In this document: positions 38,166 to 47,227 of the stretch, in pieces
How positions within the stretch are numbered: position 1 is the first letter of the stretch
Layout: each line of letters opens with the position of its first letter
Assembly (NCBI RefSeq): GCF_002836735.1
Contig: NZ_PJAS01000064.1
Coordinates: forward strand, 1-49,556
Length of the DNA: 49,556 bases
Reading direction: 5' to 3'
DNA from: Psychrobacter sp. 4Bb
Lineage (GTDB): Bacteria > Pseudomonadota > Gammaproteobacteria > Pseudomonadales > Moraxellaceae
Notes under the pieces: model-generated
What the model was told of the DNA's origin: nothing
Database searches by the model: none
Seen by the model: only the letters and a program-made list of their open reading frames with translations
Made by a program: the position numbers and the translations under genes

Positions 38166-39461
38166 ATGCGCCAGTTAAGTACCCAAGATGCCGATTTTGA
38201 TAGTCAATTAACACAATTGCTTGCCTTTGAAACAGTCAATGATGCTGAACTATTACATACCGTCGACGATATCATCGCCCAAGTACGTGCTGATGGTGAT
38301 AGCGTCGTATTGGCATTGACTCAGCAGTTTGACCAACATCCAGCAACGTCGATGCAAGAGTTAGAGTTGTCTAAAGAAGCGCTTGCTGAAGCGTTTGCCA
38401 ATCTTGATGAAAAAGTAAAGATAGCGTTGACCACAGCAGCGACTCGGGTACAGACATTCCATGAGCGCCAAGTACAAGAAACATGGCAGTATGAGGATGA
38501 GCTAGGCAACCGATTGGGTCAAAAAGTCACACCACTTGATCGCGTTGGGATTTATGTACCAGGCGGTCTGGCTTCTTATCCATCGTCAGTATTGATGAAC
38601 GCCATTCCTGCTAAGGTAGCTGGCGTCACTGAAGTTATCATGGTTGTACCAGCGCCTAAAGGCGTGCTCAATCCTTTAGTATTGGCAGCGGCTCATTTGG
38701 CCCAAGTCGATCGCGTCTTTACTATCGGTGGCGCTCAAGCTGTAGCTGCTTTAGCTTACGGCACTGAAACCATCCCAGCCGTGGACAAAATTACAGGACC
38801 AGGCAACAAATATGTCGCCGCAGCCAAACGCGCGGTATTTGGTCAAGTTGGTATTGATATGATTGCTGGACCTTCAGAAGTATTGGTATATGCAGAAGGC
38901 GAAGCACAAGATAGAGCGAACTGGCTAGCGATGGATCTATTGTCACAAGCTGAGCATGACCGTATTGCACAAGCTATCTTTGTGACGACTAGTGAAGAGC
39001 AGCTCAACGAAGTAGCACTTGAGATAGAAAAAGCTCTAGCTGAACTGCCAAAAGCAGATATCGCGCGTGACTCATTGCAGAACCGCGGCGCACTGATTTT
39101 GGTAAAGGATCGTAGCGAAGGTATGGCACTTATCAATCGTATTGCTCCTGAGCATTTAGAGTTATCTGTTGATAATCCTGACGCACTATTGAATGATATT
39201 CGTCATGCCGGCGCTATCTTTATGGGTCGTCATACGCCTGAAGCTATTGGGGATTACTGCGCAGGACCAAATCATGTACTGCCAACATCAGGTACGGCGC
39301 GCTTTTCTTCGCCGTTAGGTGTTTACGATTTTCAAAAGAAATCCTCTATTATCTATTGCAGTGAATCCGGCAGCAAGCCTCTGGCTGAGACAGCTGATAT
39401 TTTAGCGCAGCGTGAGGACTTAGAAGCCCATGCGCGTTCAGCTCGTTATCGTTATCAGTAA
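38166..39461 (+). CDS. hisD: Histidinol dehydrogenase
   Basis: HisD oxidises L-histidinol to histidine in two NAD-dependent steps. The 431-residue protein has [12 protein letters not shown] (near 118-129), [39 protein letters not shown] and [10 protein letters not shown], which hold the zinc and catalytic residues. AGG precedes the ATG weakly. The hisC ATG follows after 74 bases without a terminator, so the two are one operon. No histidine attenuator or regulator was recognised upstream. Confidence 0.97.
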   Translation: MRQLSTQDADFDSQLTQLLAFETVNDAELLHTVDDIIAQVRADGDSVVLALTQQFDQHPATSMQELELSKEALAEAFANLDEKVKIALTTAATRVQTFHERQVQETWQYEDELGNRLGQKVTPLDRVGIYVPGGLASYPSSVLMNAIPAKVAGVTEVIMVVPAPKGVLNPLVLAAAHLAQVDRVFTIGGAQAVAALAYGTETIPAVDKITGPGNKYVAAAKRAVFGQVGIDMIAGPSEVLVYAEGEAQDRANWLAMDLLSQAEHDRIAQAIFVTTSEEQLNEVALEIEKALAELPKADIARDSLQNRGALILVKDRSEGMALINRIAPEHLELSVDNPDALLNDIRHAGAIFMGRHTPEAIGDYCAGPNHVLPTSGTARFSSPLGVYDFQKKSSIIYCSESGSKPLAETADILAQREDLEAHARSARYRYQ

Positions 39462-39535
39462 TTGATTTTGAATTTTTAGCTTTTACTTTTGATATTTATT
39501 TTTAATAGTCTTTGTGGCTAATAGTAGGATAATTT

Positions 39536-40669
39536 ATGAGTGAGTCAAAGATAGACACCAGACTATGGTCGTCTAAAGCGCGCAACTTGTCACCTTATGT
39601 TCCAGGTGAGCAGCCGCAACACGACAATCTATGCAAACTAAATACCAATGAAAACCCATTTCCACCCTCGCCAAAAGTAGGGGAGGCTATTGCCAAGGTT
39701 TTGGAACAGCAGGCTGATGAGTTACGTTTGTATCCTGCTCCTGAATCTAATGACTTGCGTGCTGCATTGGCACAGTCATACAACCTTGATATCAATCAAG
39801 TATTCGTTGGTAATGGTTCGGATGAAGTCTTGGCGTTAGTATTTGCGAGTTTCTTTCTAAAAGAGCGTCCGCTGCTATCACCTGATATTGGTTACAGTTT
39901 TTATCCTGTATATGCGCAGACGTTTGGAGTAGAGCTCGTACAGATTCCTCTAGAAGAAGACTTTAGCATTGACCCTGATGCTTATCGTCAGCCTTGTAGC
40001 GGTATTATCATCGCCAACCCTAATGCGCCAACGGGCTTGCTATTATCACTTGCTGATATTCGCAAACTTGCGAGTGAGCATTCTAATGCGGTCATTGTTA
40101 TTGATGAAGCGTATATCGATTTTGCTCAGATAGACGAGAGCAATGCAGATGCTTCAGTCTCAGCAGTTAGCCTAATCAATGAATGTGATAACGTCATCGT
40201 GACCCAAACCTTTTCAAAATCACGCTCGCTTGCTGGATTGCGGGTTGGTATGGCCTTTGGCAATGCATCATTGATTGAAGCACTAACACGGATGAAAAAT
40301 AGCTTTAATAGCTATCCGCTGGATAAGTTGGCTCAAGCTGGGGCGACTGCGAGTGTGTTAGACACTGATTACTTTGAGCAGACCCGTCAGCAAGTCATTG
40401 ATTTACGTATGTCGCTAACAGCAGAGTTGACGACATTGGGCTATAAGGTCCTACCGTCGCATGCCAACTTCGTATTTGCTCGTCCAAAAGATGGCGATGC
40501 AAGTGCTGTCGCGAGTGCGTTACGCGAGCAGGGCATTATCGTTCGCCATTTTGATAAGCCGCGTATTGTAGAGTACTTGCGTATTACTATCGGTACAGCA
40601 GAGCAGAACAACCGTTTGATTAATGCGCTAAAAGCCTTGCAAGTCGATGCTAGCGTTGCTGCTGAATAA
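39536..40669 (+). CDS. hisC: Histidinol-phosphate aminotransferase
   Basis: HisC transfers an amino group from glutamate to imidazole acetol phosphate. It is a PLP enzyme of fold type I. LNTNENPFPPSP (35-46), FVGNGSDEVL (90-99), IVIDEAYIDF (187-196), the lysine K228 in TFSKSRSLAGLRVG and a C-terminal YLRITIGTAEQN are visible. At 377 residues it is typical. A strong bidirectional terminator ends the unit. Confidence 0.96.
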   Translation: MSESKIDTRLWSSKARNLSPYVPGEQPQHDNLCKLNTNENPFPPSPKVGEAIAKVLEQQADELRLYPAPESNDLRAALAQSYNLDINQVFVGNGSDEVLALVFASFFLKERPLLSPDIGYSFYPVYAQTFGVELVQIPLEEDFSIDPDAYRQPCSGIIIANPNAPTGLLLSLADIRKLASEHSNAVIVIDEAYIDFAQIDESNADASVSAVSLINECDNVIVTQTFSKSRSLAGLRVGMAFGNASLIEALTRMKNSFNSYPLDKLAQAGATASVLDTDYFEQTRQQVIDLRMSLTAELTTLGYKVLPSHANFVFARPKDGDASAVASALREQGIIVRHFDKPRIVEYLRITIGTAEQNNRLINALKALQVDASVAAE

Positions 40670-40750
40670 TATTAGATTGATAGCTTAATATAGGATATTG
40701 GTAGGTAAGTCTCTTTACTCATCACGTAAAACACTATCGCTAAGTCTTAA

Positions 40751-40785
40751 AAAAAGCCTGCTAACGTTATGTTGGCAGGCTTTTT
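40751..40785. terminator. Bidirectional terminator between hisC and pabB
   Basis: AAAAAGCCTGC (40751-40761) pairs with GCAGGCTTTTT (40775-40785), extended by one T-G wobble and AAC/GTT inside; loop GTTAT. Serves hisC on plus and pabB on minus. Confidence 0.94.
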
Positions 40786-40821
40786 AATTTCAAATTAGTG
40801 ATGACATTTAACTTTGTAAGG

Positions 40822-42555
40822 CTACATATTTTGAGCCAGTACTGATAATAAGTTACCTACTTTATCTAAGCATTCTTGGTATTCAGCATCACAATCAGAC
40901 GCGACCGTAATACCGCCACCTGCCCACAGGTTGATGTGCCTTTCTTTATTAAGGCTGTCATTTGACGAAGTATTGGCTTGCAATGTACGAATGAGTACAT
41001 TCCATTGACCACTACCATCAAAGTTCATATAACCCATAGTGCCACAATAAGCACCGCGTGGCGTAGATTCCAGTTCAGCGATGATCTCGACAGCGCGTTT
41101 TTTTGGTGTGCCAGTGATAGAGCCTGCAGGTAGACTACCAAATAATACCGCTAACGGATGAGTATCAGCTTTTAGCTCAGCGGTGATAGTACTGACCATA
41201 TGATGCACATTGCTAAAGCTCTCAATTGCAAATAACTGTGGTACTTTCACACTACCAATTTTGGCGTATTTACCTAAATCATTACGCAGTAAATCTACAA
41301 TCATGACATTTTCGGCACGGTCTTTTTCGCTATTGACCAGTTGCTGCTTATACATTTCATCTTGCTCGTTAGTATTACCTCGTGGCATGGTTCCCTTGAT
41401 AGGCTTGGTGCGAATAGAGTGTTTGCCAGTGTCGATTTCTCTAGTGAATGTGAAAAACAACTCAGGTGAGCAGCTTAACAATTCAAAATGATTGATGTCT
41501 GAGTTAAAGCTGTTGCTTCTATTTAGGTAATCACCATCATTGATATCAACGCTCACATATCCTGCAAAAGGCGCTTTTGTATTGCGATATAGCGCAGGCA
41601 AATAGTCAATAAGTGAATAGGCTGATTGAACATCGTTATTTTTACACGCTAAACTGCCAGACCATTTCTGTGTCAGGTTTATCTGATAGCAGTCACCTTG
41701 CTGTAGATAGTCTTGTGTGCGATTAAATGCTTGTTGATAATCAAGCTTACTCCATCGCGGACTTAAAACGAGGGGAGTGATGTTTGATGCATCTTTAAAC
41801 TGTGGTTGATTAAGATATTTATCAGACAGTTTTCGATCCAGTTCGTCTAGGTAATAGGTAAGATTGGTTACGAGACTATCGTTTGTCTTATGATGGATAC
41901 TCTCAGAAGCATCATCGTTAGTTAGATGACTCTTTAACGTCCAACCTGTATCAGCATGTGCCGTAGGTGTTAGATAAATATCATAATGTGCCAACGAAGC
42001 AGACGGCTGCATTGCCAATTCAATCCTATCGGCAGGGCTTAGTTCGAGAGCTGCAATATCATAACCAATAAAACCGATTAGCCCATGATGATAACTGGGT
42101 TTCGAGCTTTCTTCGTTATTGATATATGAGGTGTCGTGATTAACTTCTTGAGAGTTACTATAAGCGATTAGCTCTTCTTGCCACTCTAGATAACTCATAT
42201 AAGCTGTCGTGCTAGCATCACTATTATCAGCGCTATTTACATCAGTATCGCGGCGCACGTCAGTACTGCGACAACTCTTAATCACCTTGTAAATATTGGG
42301 TAAATCACTAGAGGACTGCTCATCTTTGGGATAGACAGACCAGCTGACTTTTGGGAGTAAACCGATCACGGGTCGACCATCATTATTAAGCCAAACAAGT
42401 TGCCAGTTTGCTTTAATGTCTTGGTCGAGCAAGTGACGCTGTAGCTGCGGCATCAGCTCTGCAGCAGACAAATCACCAAAACGCCAGCTAGGTTTGCTAG
42501 CTGGCGATGGCGCAGAATCTGTCTGCTCAGTTGTATTATGATTTGATACAAGCAT
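40822..42555 (-). CDS. pabB: Aminodeoxychorismate synthase component I
   Basis: PabB turns chorismate plus amide nitrogen into 4-amino-4-deoxychorismate for folate. The chorismate-binding domain has RTKPIKGTMPRG with the lysine typical of PabB (TrpE has alanine there), SEKDRAENVMIVDLLRNDLGK-type block, and GSLPAGSITGTPKKRA. The 577 residues exceed the roughly 450 of E. coli PabB; a polar insertion of about 60 residues (near 95-157, bases 42085-42273) explains much of it. Its ATG is only three bases after the fabB stop and has no ribosome site, so it is coupled to fabB. PabA and PabC are elsewhere. Confidence 0.92.
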   Translation of the reverse strand: MLVSNHNTTEQTDSAPSPASKPSWRFGDLSAAELMPQLQRHLLDQDIKANWQLVWLNNDGRPVIGLLPKVSWSVYPKDEQSSSDLPNIYKVIKSCRSTDVRRDTDVNSADNSDASTTAYMSYLEWQEELIAYSNSQEVNHDTSYINNEESSKPSYHHGLIGFIGYDIAALELSPADRIELAMQPSASLAHYDIYLTPTAHADTGWTLKSHLTNDDASESIHHKTNDSLVTNLTYYLDELDRKLSDKYLNQPQFKDASNITPLVLSPRWSKLDYQQAFNRTQDYLQQGDCYQINLTQKWSGSLACKNNDVQSAYSLIDYLPALYRNTKAPFAGYVSVDINDGDYLNRSNSFNSDINHFELLSCSPELFFTFTREIDTGKHSIRTKPIKGTMPRGNTNEQDEMYKQQLVNSEKDRAENVMIVDLLRNDLGKYAKIGSVKVPQLFAIESFSNVHHMVSTITAELKADTHPLAVLFGSLPAGSITGTPKKRAVEIIAELESTPRGAYCGTMGYMNFDGSGQWNVLIRTLQANTSSNDSLNKERHINLWAGGGITVASDCDAEYQECLDKVGNLLSVLAQNM

Positions 42556-42558
42556 GGA

Positions 42559-43794
42559 TTAAGCGTCAAACTTTTTGATAATTAGCGTAGCGTTAGTACC
42601 ACCAAAGCCAAAGCTATTACTCATCAACGTTTCAAGATTTGCTTCACGCATTTCGGTGACGATATCGAAACCTTCAGCAGCAGGATCTAAGTTATCAACA
42701 TTGATACTTGGAGCGATAAAGCCGTCCTGTAGCATTAGCAGACAATAAATCAGCTCTTGTGCACCAACAGCGCCCAAGCTATGACCTGTCATTGATTTGG
42801 TCGAGCTGATAGCAGGTACTTTACTGACGTCATTATCAAATACTTTAGCAATCGCTTTAAGCTCAGTAATATCGCCCAGTGGTGTACTAGTACCATGACT
42901 ATTGATGTAATCAACGCTTTCTAGACCTGCTTCGGCTAAGGCTTGTTGCATACAGCGAACTGCACCTTCACCACTTGGCGCAACCATTTCTGCACCATCA
43001 GAGCTGGCACCATAGCCAACGATTTCAGCCAAAATATTGGCGCCGCGTGCTTGAGCATGCTCCAGACTCTCTACAACCACCATCGCGCCACCAGCAGCAA
43101 TCACAAAACCGTCACGGTCTTTGTCATAGGCTCTTGAGGCAAGTTTTGGTGTGTCGTTATACTGAGTACTAACTGCGCCCATGGCATCAAACATACAAGA
43201 CTGCGTCCAATGCTCAGCTTCACTACCACCAGCCAATATTACATCGGCTTTACCCAATTGGATAAGCTCAGCAGCATGACCGATACAGTGTGTTGAAGTC
43301 GCGCAAGCAGAGGCGAGCGAGTAGGAGACGCCTTGTATTTTTAGACCGGTTGCTAAAGCGGCTGATACCGAGCTGCCCATTGTCTTTGGTACTGCCATTG
43401 CGCCGACACCGCGTAGACCTTTTTCGCGCATAGCATCGATAGCATTGACGATATTTTCTGTTGATGCACCGCCTGAACTTGCCACTACACCCACTCGTGG
43501 GTTGTTATTGATGGTATCAAGTGACAGGCCAGAGTGCTCAATCGCATTTAGCGCACTAACATAAGCGTATAGGCTAGCGTCACTAAAGAACCGTTTCAGC
43601 TTACGATCGATACCACTGGTATCCAGTTCTGATTGATTGATACTACCGCTCACGTGTGATTTAAACTCGTGCTCAGCATAAGAATCGTTAAATGTGATGC
43701 CAGACTGACCTTCTTTGAGGGCAGTGGTGACAGTATCTAAATCATGTCCAATACAAGAGACAATCCCTGCTCCAGTAATAACGACGCGGCGCAT
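42559..43794 (-). CDS. fabB: Beta-ketoacyl-ACP synthase I
   Basis: FabB extends acyl-ACP with malonyl-ACP and is needed for unsaturated fatty acids in type II synthesis. The Cys-His-His triad is C164 ([15 protein letters not shown]), the His of [11 protein letters not shown] and the His of [14 protein letters not shown]. The N-terminus ([17 protein letters not shown]) and SGITF block match FabB rather than FabF. At 411 residues it is complete. AAGGAAT is upstream. pabB follows three bases after the stop, joining folate and fatty acid genes in one unit. Confidence 0.95.
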   Translation of the reverse strand: MRRVVITGAGIVSCIGHDLDTVTTALKEGQSGITFNDSYAEHEFKSHVSGSINQSELDTSGIDRKLKRFFSDASLYAYVSALNAIEHSGLSLDTINNNPRVGVVASSGGASTENIVNAIDAMREKGLRGVGAMAVPKTMGSSVSAALATGLKIQGVSYSLASACATSTHCIGHAAELIQLGKADVILAGGSEAEHWTQSCMFDAMGAVSTQYNDTPKLASRAYDKDRDGFVIAAGGAMVVVESLEHAQARGANILAEIVGYGASSDGAEMVAPSGEGAVRCMQQALAEAGLESVDYINSHGTSTPLGDITELKAIAKVFDNDVSKVPAISSTKSMTGHSLGAVGAQELIYCLLMLQDGFIAPSINVDNLDPAAEGFDIVTEMREANLETLMSNSFGFGGTNATLIIKKFDA

Positions 43795-44292
43795 ATGCTA
43801 TTCCTTATAAGTAACGACTTGCTAGCAGTTGGTTGCAATAATCGTGGTAAATCTATATATGATGTTTAACTATGAGTTAATTCGAGCATTATAATGAAAA
43901 AATAGTCTATGTAGATAACGATAGCATGAATTTAGGTAACGAAATTCTGTTAGCGGTCTATCAGAGGCAATATAAATTCAGTGTACAATTATGCTCTCAG
44001 TTATGGCACATGATAACGTATCAAGCACTGGAAATCTTTGGACAAGTGTAAAATAACGACAAAATAACACTTATGACTGAGTTTTGAGTAAAGAGATGAG
44101 AAGTAAGACTAGCTACTGACTATGGACAGAATTATACTTTAGATACAAAATTTGTGATTCTAATAACATTGTTCGCACTGACACTAGTTACGATAACTGG
44201 CTAAAATAATAGATTCATTATTATCAATAATTAACTATCATATTAAAATACAACTATATTAAAAACCACTTCATCATATTAAGGACATCACG
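43795..44292. other. Divergent intergenic region between fabB and the EcsC gene
   Basis: 498 AT-rich bases with no gene. On minus, TATAAT at 43888-43893 is a likely -10 for fabB, without a good -35. The perfect palindrome at 43866-43880 sits over the expected start of that transcript. On plus, AAGGA precedes the EcsC-family ATG; no rightward promoter could be named. Confidence 0.5.
43866..43880 (-). promoter_or_regulatory. Candidate fabB operator palindrome
   Basis: TTAACT-ATG-AGTTAA is a perfect 6-3-6 palindrome placed 7 bases beyond the TATAAT (43888-43893) on the fabB side, where a repressor would block the start of transcription. It does not match the E. coli FadR or FabR consensus known to me. 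Confidence 0.4.
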
Positions 44293-45405
44293 ATGGCAAA
44301 GCGTAGTATTCTTTCTAAAAGCATCAATACCATTGGCTCTTTTACTCGAAACAATCTAGAGCGTGTAGGGGCTATGATTGATAGCGTAAACGCTAAAACG
44401 GGCAAACCGCGTCAATATAAAGCTGTAGACCTAGGCGATGAAGACTACCAACAAGACTTGTTTCGTGAGCAAACGTTGAAGGCGACGCAGCAACTTTTAG
44501 GACCACGTTTTGCTACTTATGGTAAATATGCCAAGAAAGTCGTGCCGAATAGTTTTTTCCAGTCGACAGTTGACGGCGCATTTGCCCAAGTGGCCAACCT
44601 CGCTGCCAACTGGAGTCAACTAGACTTACCTAATGAACATCGTTTTGCCAATATTGCTACTTTAGATGACGAAGAGCGTTATGCGCTAGCTACTGATATC
44701 GCTAATCAAAACCGCGCGCTTGCAATGATGGGTGGTTTGACAGGTTTGGCAGGTCTACCAGGTTTGCTAGCTGATACATTGTGGCTATTATTGGTTTCAT
44801 TACGTACAGTTTATCAGATTGCTGCTGTATATAATAAGCCGCTGACAGGTAAGCAAGGCGTCAAGATGGCGTACGAACTACTATCAAACGCTGACTTGAG
44901 CAAAATGCAAGAAAAACAAGCGCTACTAGCTGGTCTAGGTATTGGCAAAGGTTTGCTCGATAATGCTCAGAGCAACGGACTACATAGTGAACTTAAAAAT
45001 CTCGGTCTGAAAAATAAAAATGTAAATTTCTATGCTGCGCAAATAGACAAAGTCGCAAGCCAAGTAGGTGTAGATTTAGATCAGATCAATTTATCATGGG
45101 TTCGTCGTTTTATTCCTGTCACCGCAGTAGCGATCGGCATGCACTATAACAGCCAATTGATCGACGAAGTTATTGGCGTTGCTCAAGCGACCTTTGCACC
45201 AGAAGCAAAATTGGCTAATCGTGCTATTACTGATGACAGCAGTAGTGAGGCTAAAGTAGAAAAGGCTGATACTGATGAGGCGAAAAAAGACACAGAGCGC
45301 AAAGAAAAAAGCAATGATTCAGAAAAAGTCACTGATAAAGGAAAAGAAGAAACTAGCAGTGAGAAAAACTCAGACAAGCAAACGTCTGGTAAAAAAGCCA
45401 AGTAA
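44293..45405 (+). CDS. EcsC family protein
   Basis: The 370-residue protein has the EcsC-type hydrophobic core (MMGGLTGLAGLPGLLADTLW and LLLVSLRTVYQIAAVY, residues about 140-175; GKQGVKMAYELLSNAD after it), and a second hydrophobic helix near 275-290 (FIPVTAVAIGMHYNSQLIDE). EcsC proteins are related to ABC-transport regulators in Bacillus, but the role of the family is open. The last 55 residues are highly charged Lys/Glu/Ser and probably disordered, an unusual tail. AAGGA is upstream. Confidence 0.82.
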   Translation: MAKRSILSKSINTIGSFTRNNLERVGAMIDSVNAKTGKPRQYKAVDLGDEDYQQDLFREQTLKATQQLLGPRFATYGKYAKKVVPNSFFQSTVDGAFAQVANLAANWSQLDLPNEHRFANIATLDDEERYALATDIANQNRALAMMGGLTGLAGLPGLLADTLWLLLVSLRTVYQIAAVYNKPLTGKQGVKMAYELLSNADLSKMQEKQALLAGLGIGKGLLDNAQSNGLHSELKNLGLKNKNVNFYAAQIDKVASQVGVDLDQINLSWVRRFIPVTAVAIGMHYNSQLIDEVIGVAQATFAPEAKLANRAITDDSSSEAKVEKADTDEAKKDTERKEKSNDSEKVTDKGKEETSSEKNSDKQTSGKKAK

Positions 45406-45449
45406 TAGACATATTATTTGCTAGTTGGGCTATATATTTATAAGCACGA

Positions 45450-45505
45450 TGGTATTTATCTTGGTTTGATTGAGCAATACGACTTGAAAATTAGGATAAA
45501 TACCA
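45450..45505. repeat. Inverted repeat after the EcsC gene
   Basis: Perfect 11-base arms TGGTATTTATC (45450-45460) and GATAAATACCA (45495-45505) with a 34-base spacer. No T-tract. May form a 3'-end hairpin of the EcsC-family transcript or mark two protein-binding half sites. Confidence 0.55.
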
Positions 45506-45684
45506 CCACTTAGTTACTATCAAGTACCATTTCAATGTTAAACATCTTTTCTTAATGATGCTTGAGCTCGCTTTGTTTGCTTTATTTATTACGCTATTTT
45601 TCGGCGAAAAATCTATAAAGTGATACAATGAGAGGCTGAATGCATATCTATCAAATGTTGTAAAGCGAAACCATTCATAAGTGG

Positions 45685-45713
45685 TTGAAATAGCAGCAAC
45701 AACTCTTTATAAT
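45685..45713 (+). promoter_or_regulatory. str operon promoter
   Basis: TTGAAA (45685-45690), a 17-base spacer and TATAAT (45708-45713): a near-consensus sigma-70 promoter. Transcription should start near 45720, about 98 bases before rpsL. Confidence 0.85.
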
Positions 45714-45723
45714 ACACTGTCCT

Positions 45724-45787
45724 AAAAATGGGTGCCCCCGAAATCTGCAATTATTGTCAGATAGATGGTGCATTGGCCCATTTTTTT
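45724..45787 (+). promoter_or_regulatory. Terminator-like hairpin at the 5' end of the rpsL mRNA
   Basis: AAAAATGGG (45724-45732) pairs perfectly with CCCATTTTT (45777-45785), TGC with GCA (45733-45735, 45770-45772), and an inner ATCTG/CAGAT hairpin (45743-45747, 45758-45762). Seven T follow CCCA (45781-45787). It starts within a few bases of the predicted transcript start and ends 30 bases before rpsL, so it may attenuate or stabilise the message. Confidence 0.55.
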
Positions 45788-45817
45788 GTTTTATACCAAA
45801 CGGGAGAAGGATGCCTT

Positions 45818-46192
45818 ATGGCAACAACTAACCAATTGATTCGTAAAGGTCGCAAAACCATCAAGGAAAAGTCAAAAGTTCCTGCGTTGGAAGCGTGCCC
45901 ACAGCGTCGCGGTGTATGTACTCGTGTATATACTACCACGCCAAAAAAACCTAACTCTGCCATGCGTAAAGTATGTCGTGTACGTTTGACTTCAGGCTAT
46001 GAAGTATCAAGCTACATCGGCGGCGAAGGTCATAACCTACAAGAGCACAGTGTTGTTCTAATCCGTGGTGGTCGTGTAAAAGATCTACCAGGTGTACGTT
46101 ATCACACTGTTCGCGGTGCATTAGATTGCGCAGGCGTTAAAGACCGTAAGCAAGGTCGCTCTAAGTACGGTGCTAAGAAGCCTAAAGTTTAA
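45818..46192 (+). CDS. rpsL: 30S ribosomal protein S12
   Basis: S12 sits at the decoding centre. The 124-residue protein starts [13 protein letters not shown] and ends KYGAKKPKV, as in all bacterial S12. K43 in TTPKKPNS and K88 in GGRVKDLPG are the wild-type residues at the sites of streptomycin-resistance changes, so target-based sensitivity is expected. The ATG at 45818 has GGGAGAAGG upstream; an in-frame ATG at 45728 lies in the leader hairpin and is not a start. First gene of the str operon. Confidence 0.98.
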   Translation: MATTNQLIRKGRKTIKEKSKVPALEACPQRRGVCTRVYTTTPKKPNSAMRKVCRVRLTSGYEVSSYIGGEGHNLQEHSVVLIRGGRVKDLPGVRYHTVRGALDCAGVKDRKQGRSKYGAKKPKV

Positions 46193-46410
46193 TAACTAAA
46201 CGTTATTAGACAAGCTTTTTGCACTACCCAATAACTGTGCATGGGTTTGGTGTCAGTAGTAGTATCGCTTTTATATAAATATATATCTGTGATTTGCTCT
46301 TAAAACATACCACCATGCAGTAAGGCTAACTGATAACTCACTGCCATATCCTAATGATAAGTAGTCGATGTTGTGAATGTTAGACACTCCTGAAGATAAG
46401 GAAATTTATT

Positions 46411-46884
46411 ATGCCAAGACGTCGCGTCGTTGCTGCCCGTGAGATCCTACCGGATCCTAAGTTTGGTAGCCAAACTGTTGCAAAATTCATCAACCATGTA
46501 ATGAGTGATGGTAAAAAATCTACTGCTGAGCGTATCGTTTACGGTGCACTTGAGACAGTAAGTGAGAAGCGTAAAGTTGAAGATCCAGTATCTTTCTTCG
46601 AAGAAGTGCTAGAAAATGTACGCCCAATGGTAGAAGTAAAAGCTCGCCGCGTCGGTGGTGCAACCTATCAAGTACCAATGGAAGTACGCCCCTCCCGTCG
46701 TACTGCATTGGCTATGCGTTGGTTAGCTGAAGCTGCTGCTAAGCGTTCTGAAAAATCAATGGCTTTGCGTTTAGCTGGCGAATTGAATGATGCTGCTGAT
46801 GGCAAAGGCGCTGCTATGAAAAAGCGTGACGAAGTTCACCGCATGGCAGATGCTAACAAAGCATTCTCTCATTACCGTTTCTAA
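46411..46884 (+). CDS. rpsG: 30S ribosomal protein S7
   Basis: S7 starts assembly of the 30S head and, in E. coli, represses its own operon by binding the rpsL-rpsG spacer. The 157-residue protein has [19 protein letters not shown] at the N-terminus and [13 protein letters not shown] near 78-90. The 218-base spacer before it is longer than in E. coli; no S7-site resemblance was tested. AAGGA precedes the ATG. A perfect AAGCTACT/AGTAGCTT hairpin (46883-46905) begins at the stop codon. Confidence 0.98.
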   Translation: MPRRRVVAAREILPDPKFGSQTVAKFINHVMSDGKKSTAERIVYGALETVSEKRKVEDPVSFFEEVLENVRPMVEVKARRVGGATYQVPMEVRPSRRTALAMRWLAEAAAKRSEKSMALRLAGELNDAADGKGAAMKKRDEVHRMADANKAFSHYRF

Positions 46885-47227
46885 GCTACTTTTTAATAGT
46901 AGCTTGAGATTAGAGGCTCATGCCATTTAATCTTACATTGTTGTTTATTCTATTGATTGCCGCCATCATCATTCGGTCATATATAAATGTTATTTATTGA
47001 TGACTGAGGTGGCGGACATCTATCCAGATGTCTCTCTTAACAAATACAGTTTTTGCTGGAGAGCATCCCAAATTTGATGCCGCACTATTCTTAGTATTTG
47101 CTCTTTTTTTGTCCGTATTAGGCTCAATAATCAGTAAGTAATATTACGAAGCTGAACGCTTTGTCATAGAGTATGAGGTAGAGACACAATACATTATTAT
47201 ATACACGACTTTTCCTAGGAAAACACT
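46885..47227 (+). other. Long, hairpin-rich spacer between rpsG and fusA
   Basis: The 343-base gap has no gene but several stems: CCGCCA/TGGCGG (46960-46965, 47010-47015) around CGGTCAT/ATGACTG (46974-46980, 47000-47006); GACATCT/AGATGTC (47015-47021, 47026-47032); CAAATAC/GTATTTG (47041-47047, 47094-47100) enclosing GCATC/GATGC, and then a seven-T run. The last resembles a terminator, which would make fusA partly independent of rpsG. No strong promoter for fusA was found before its ATG. Confidence 0.5.

Noticed and set aside
45728..45817. 30-residue N-terminal extension of S12
   Set aside because: The in-frame ATG lies within the leader hairpin; S12 universally starts at the MATTNQ-type methionine, which has a strong ribosome site.
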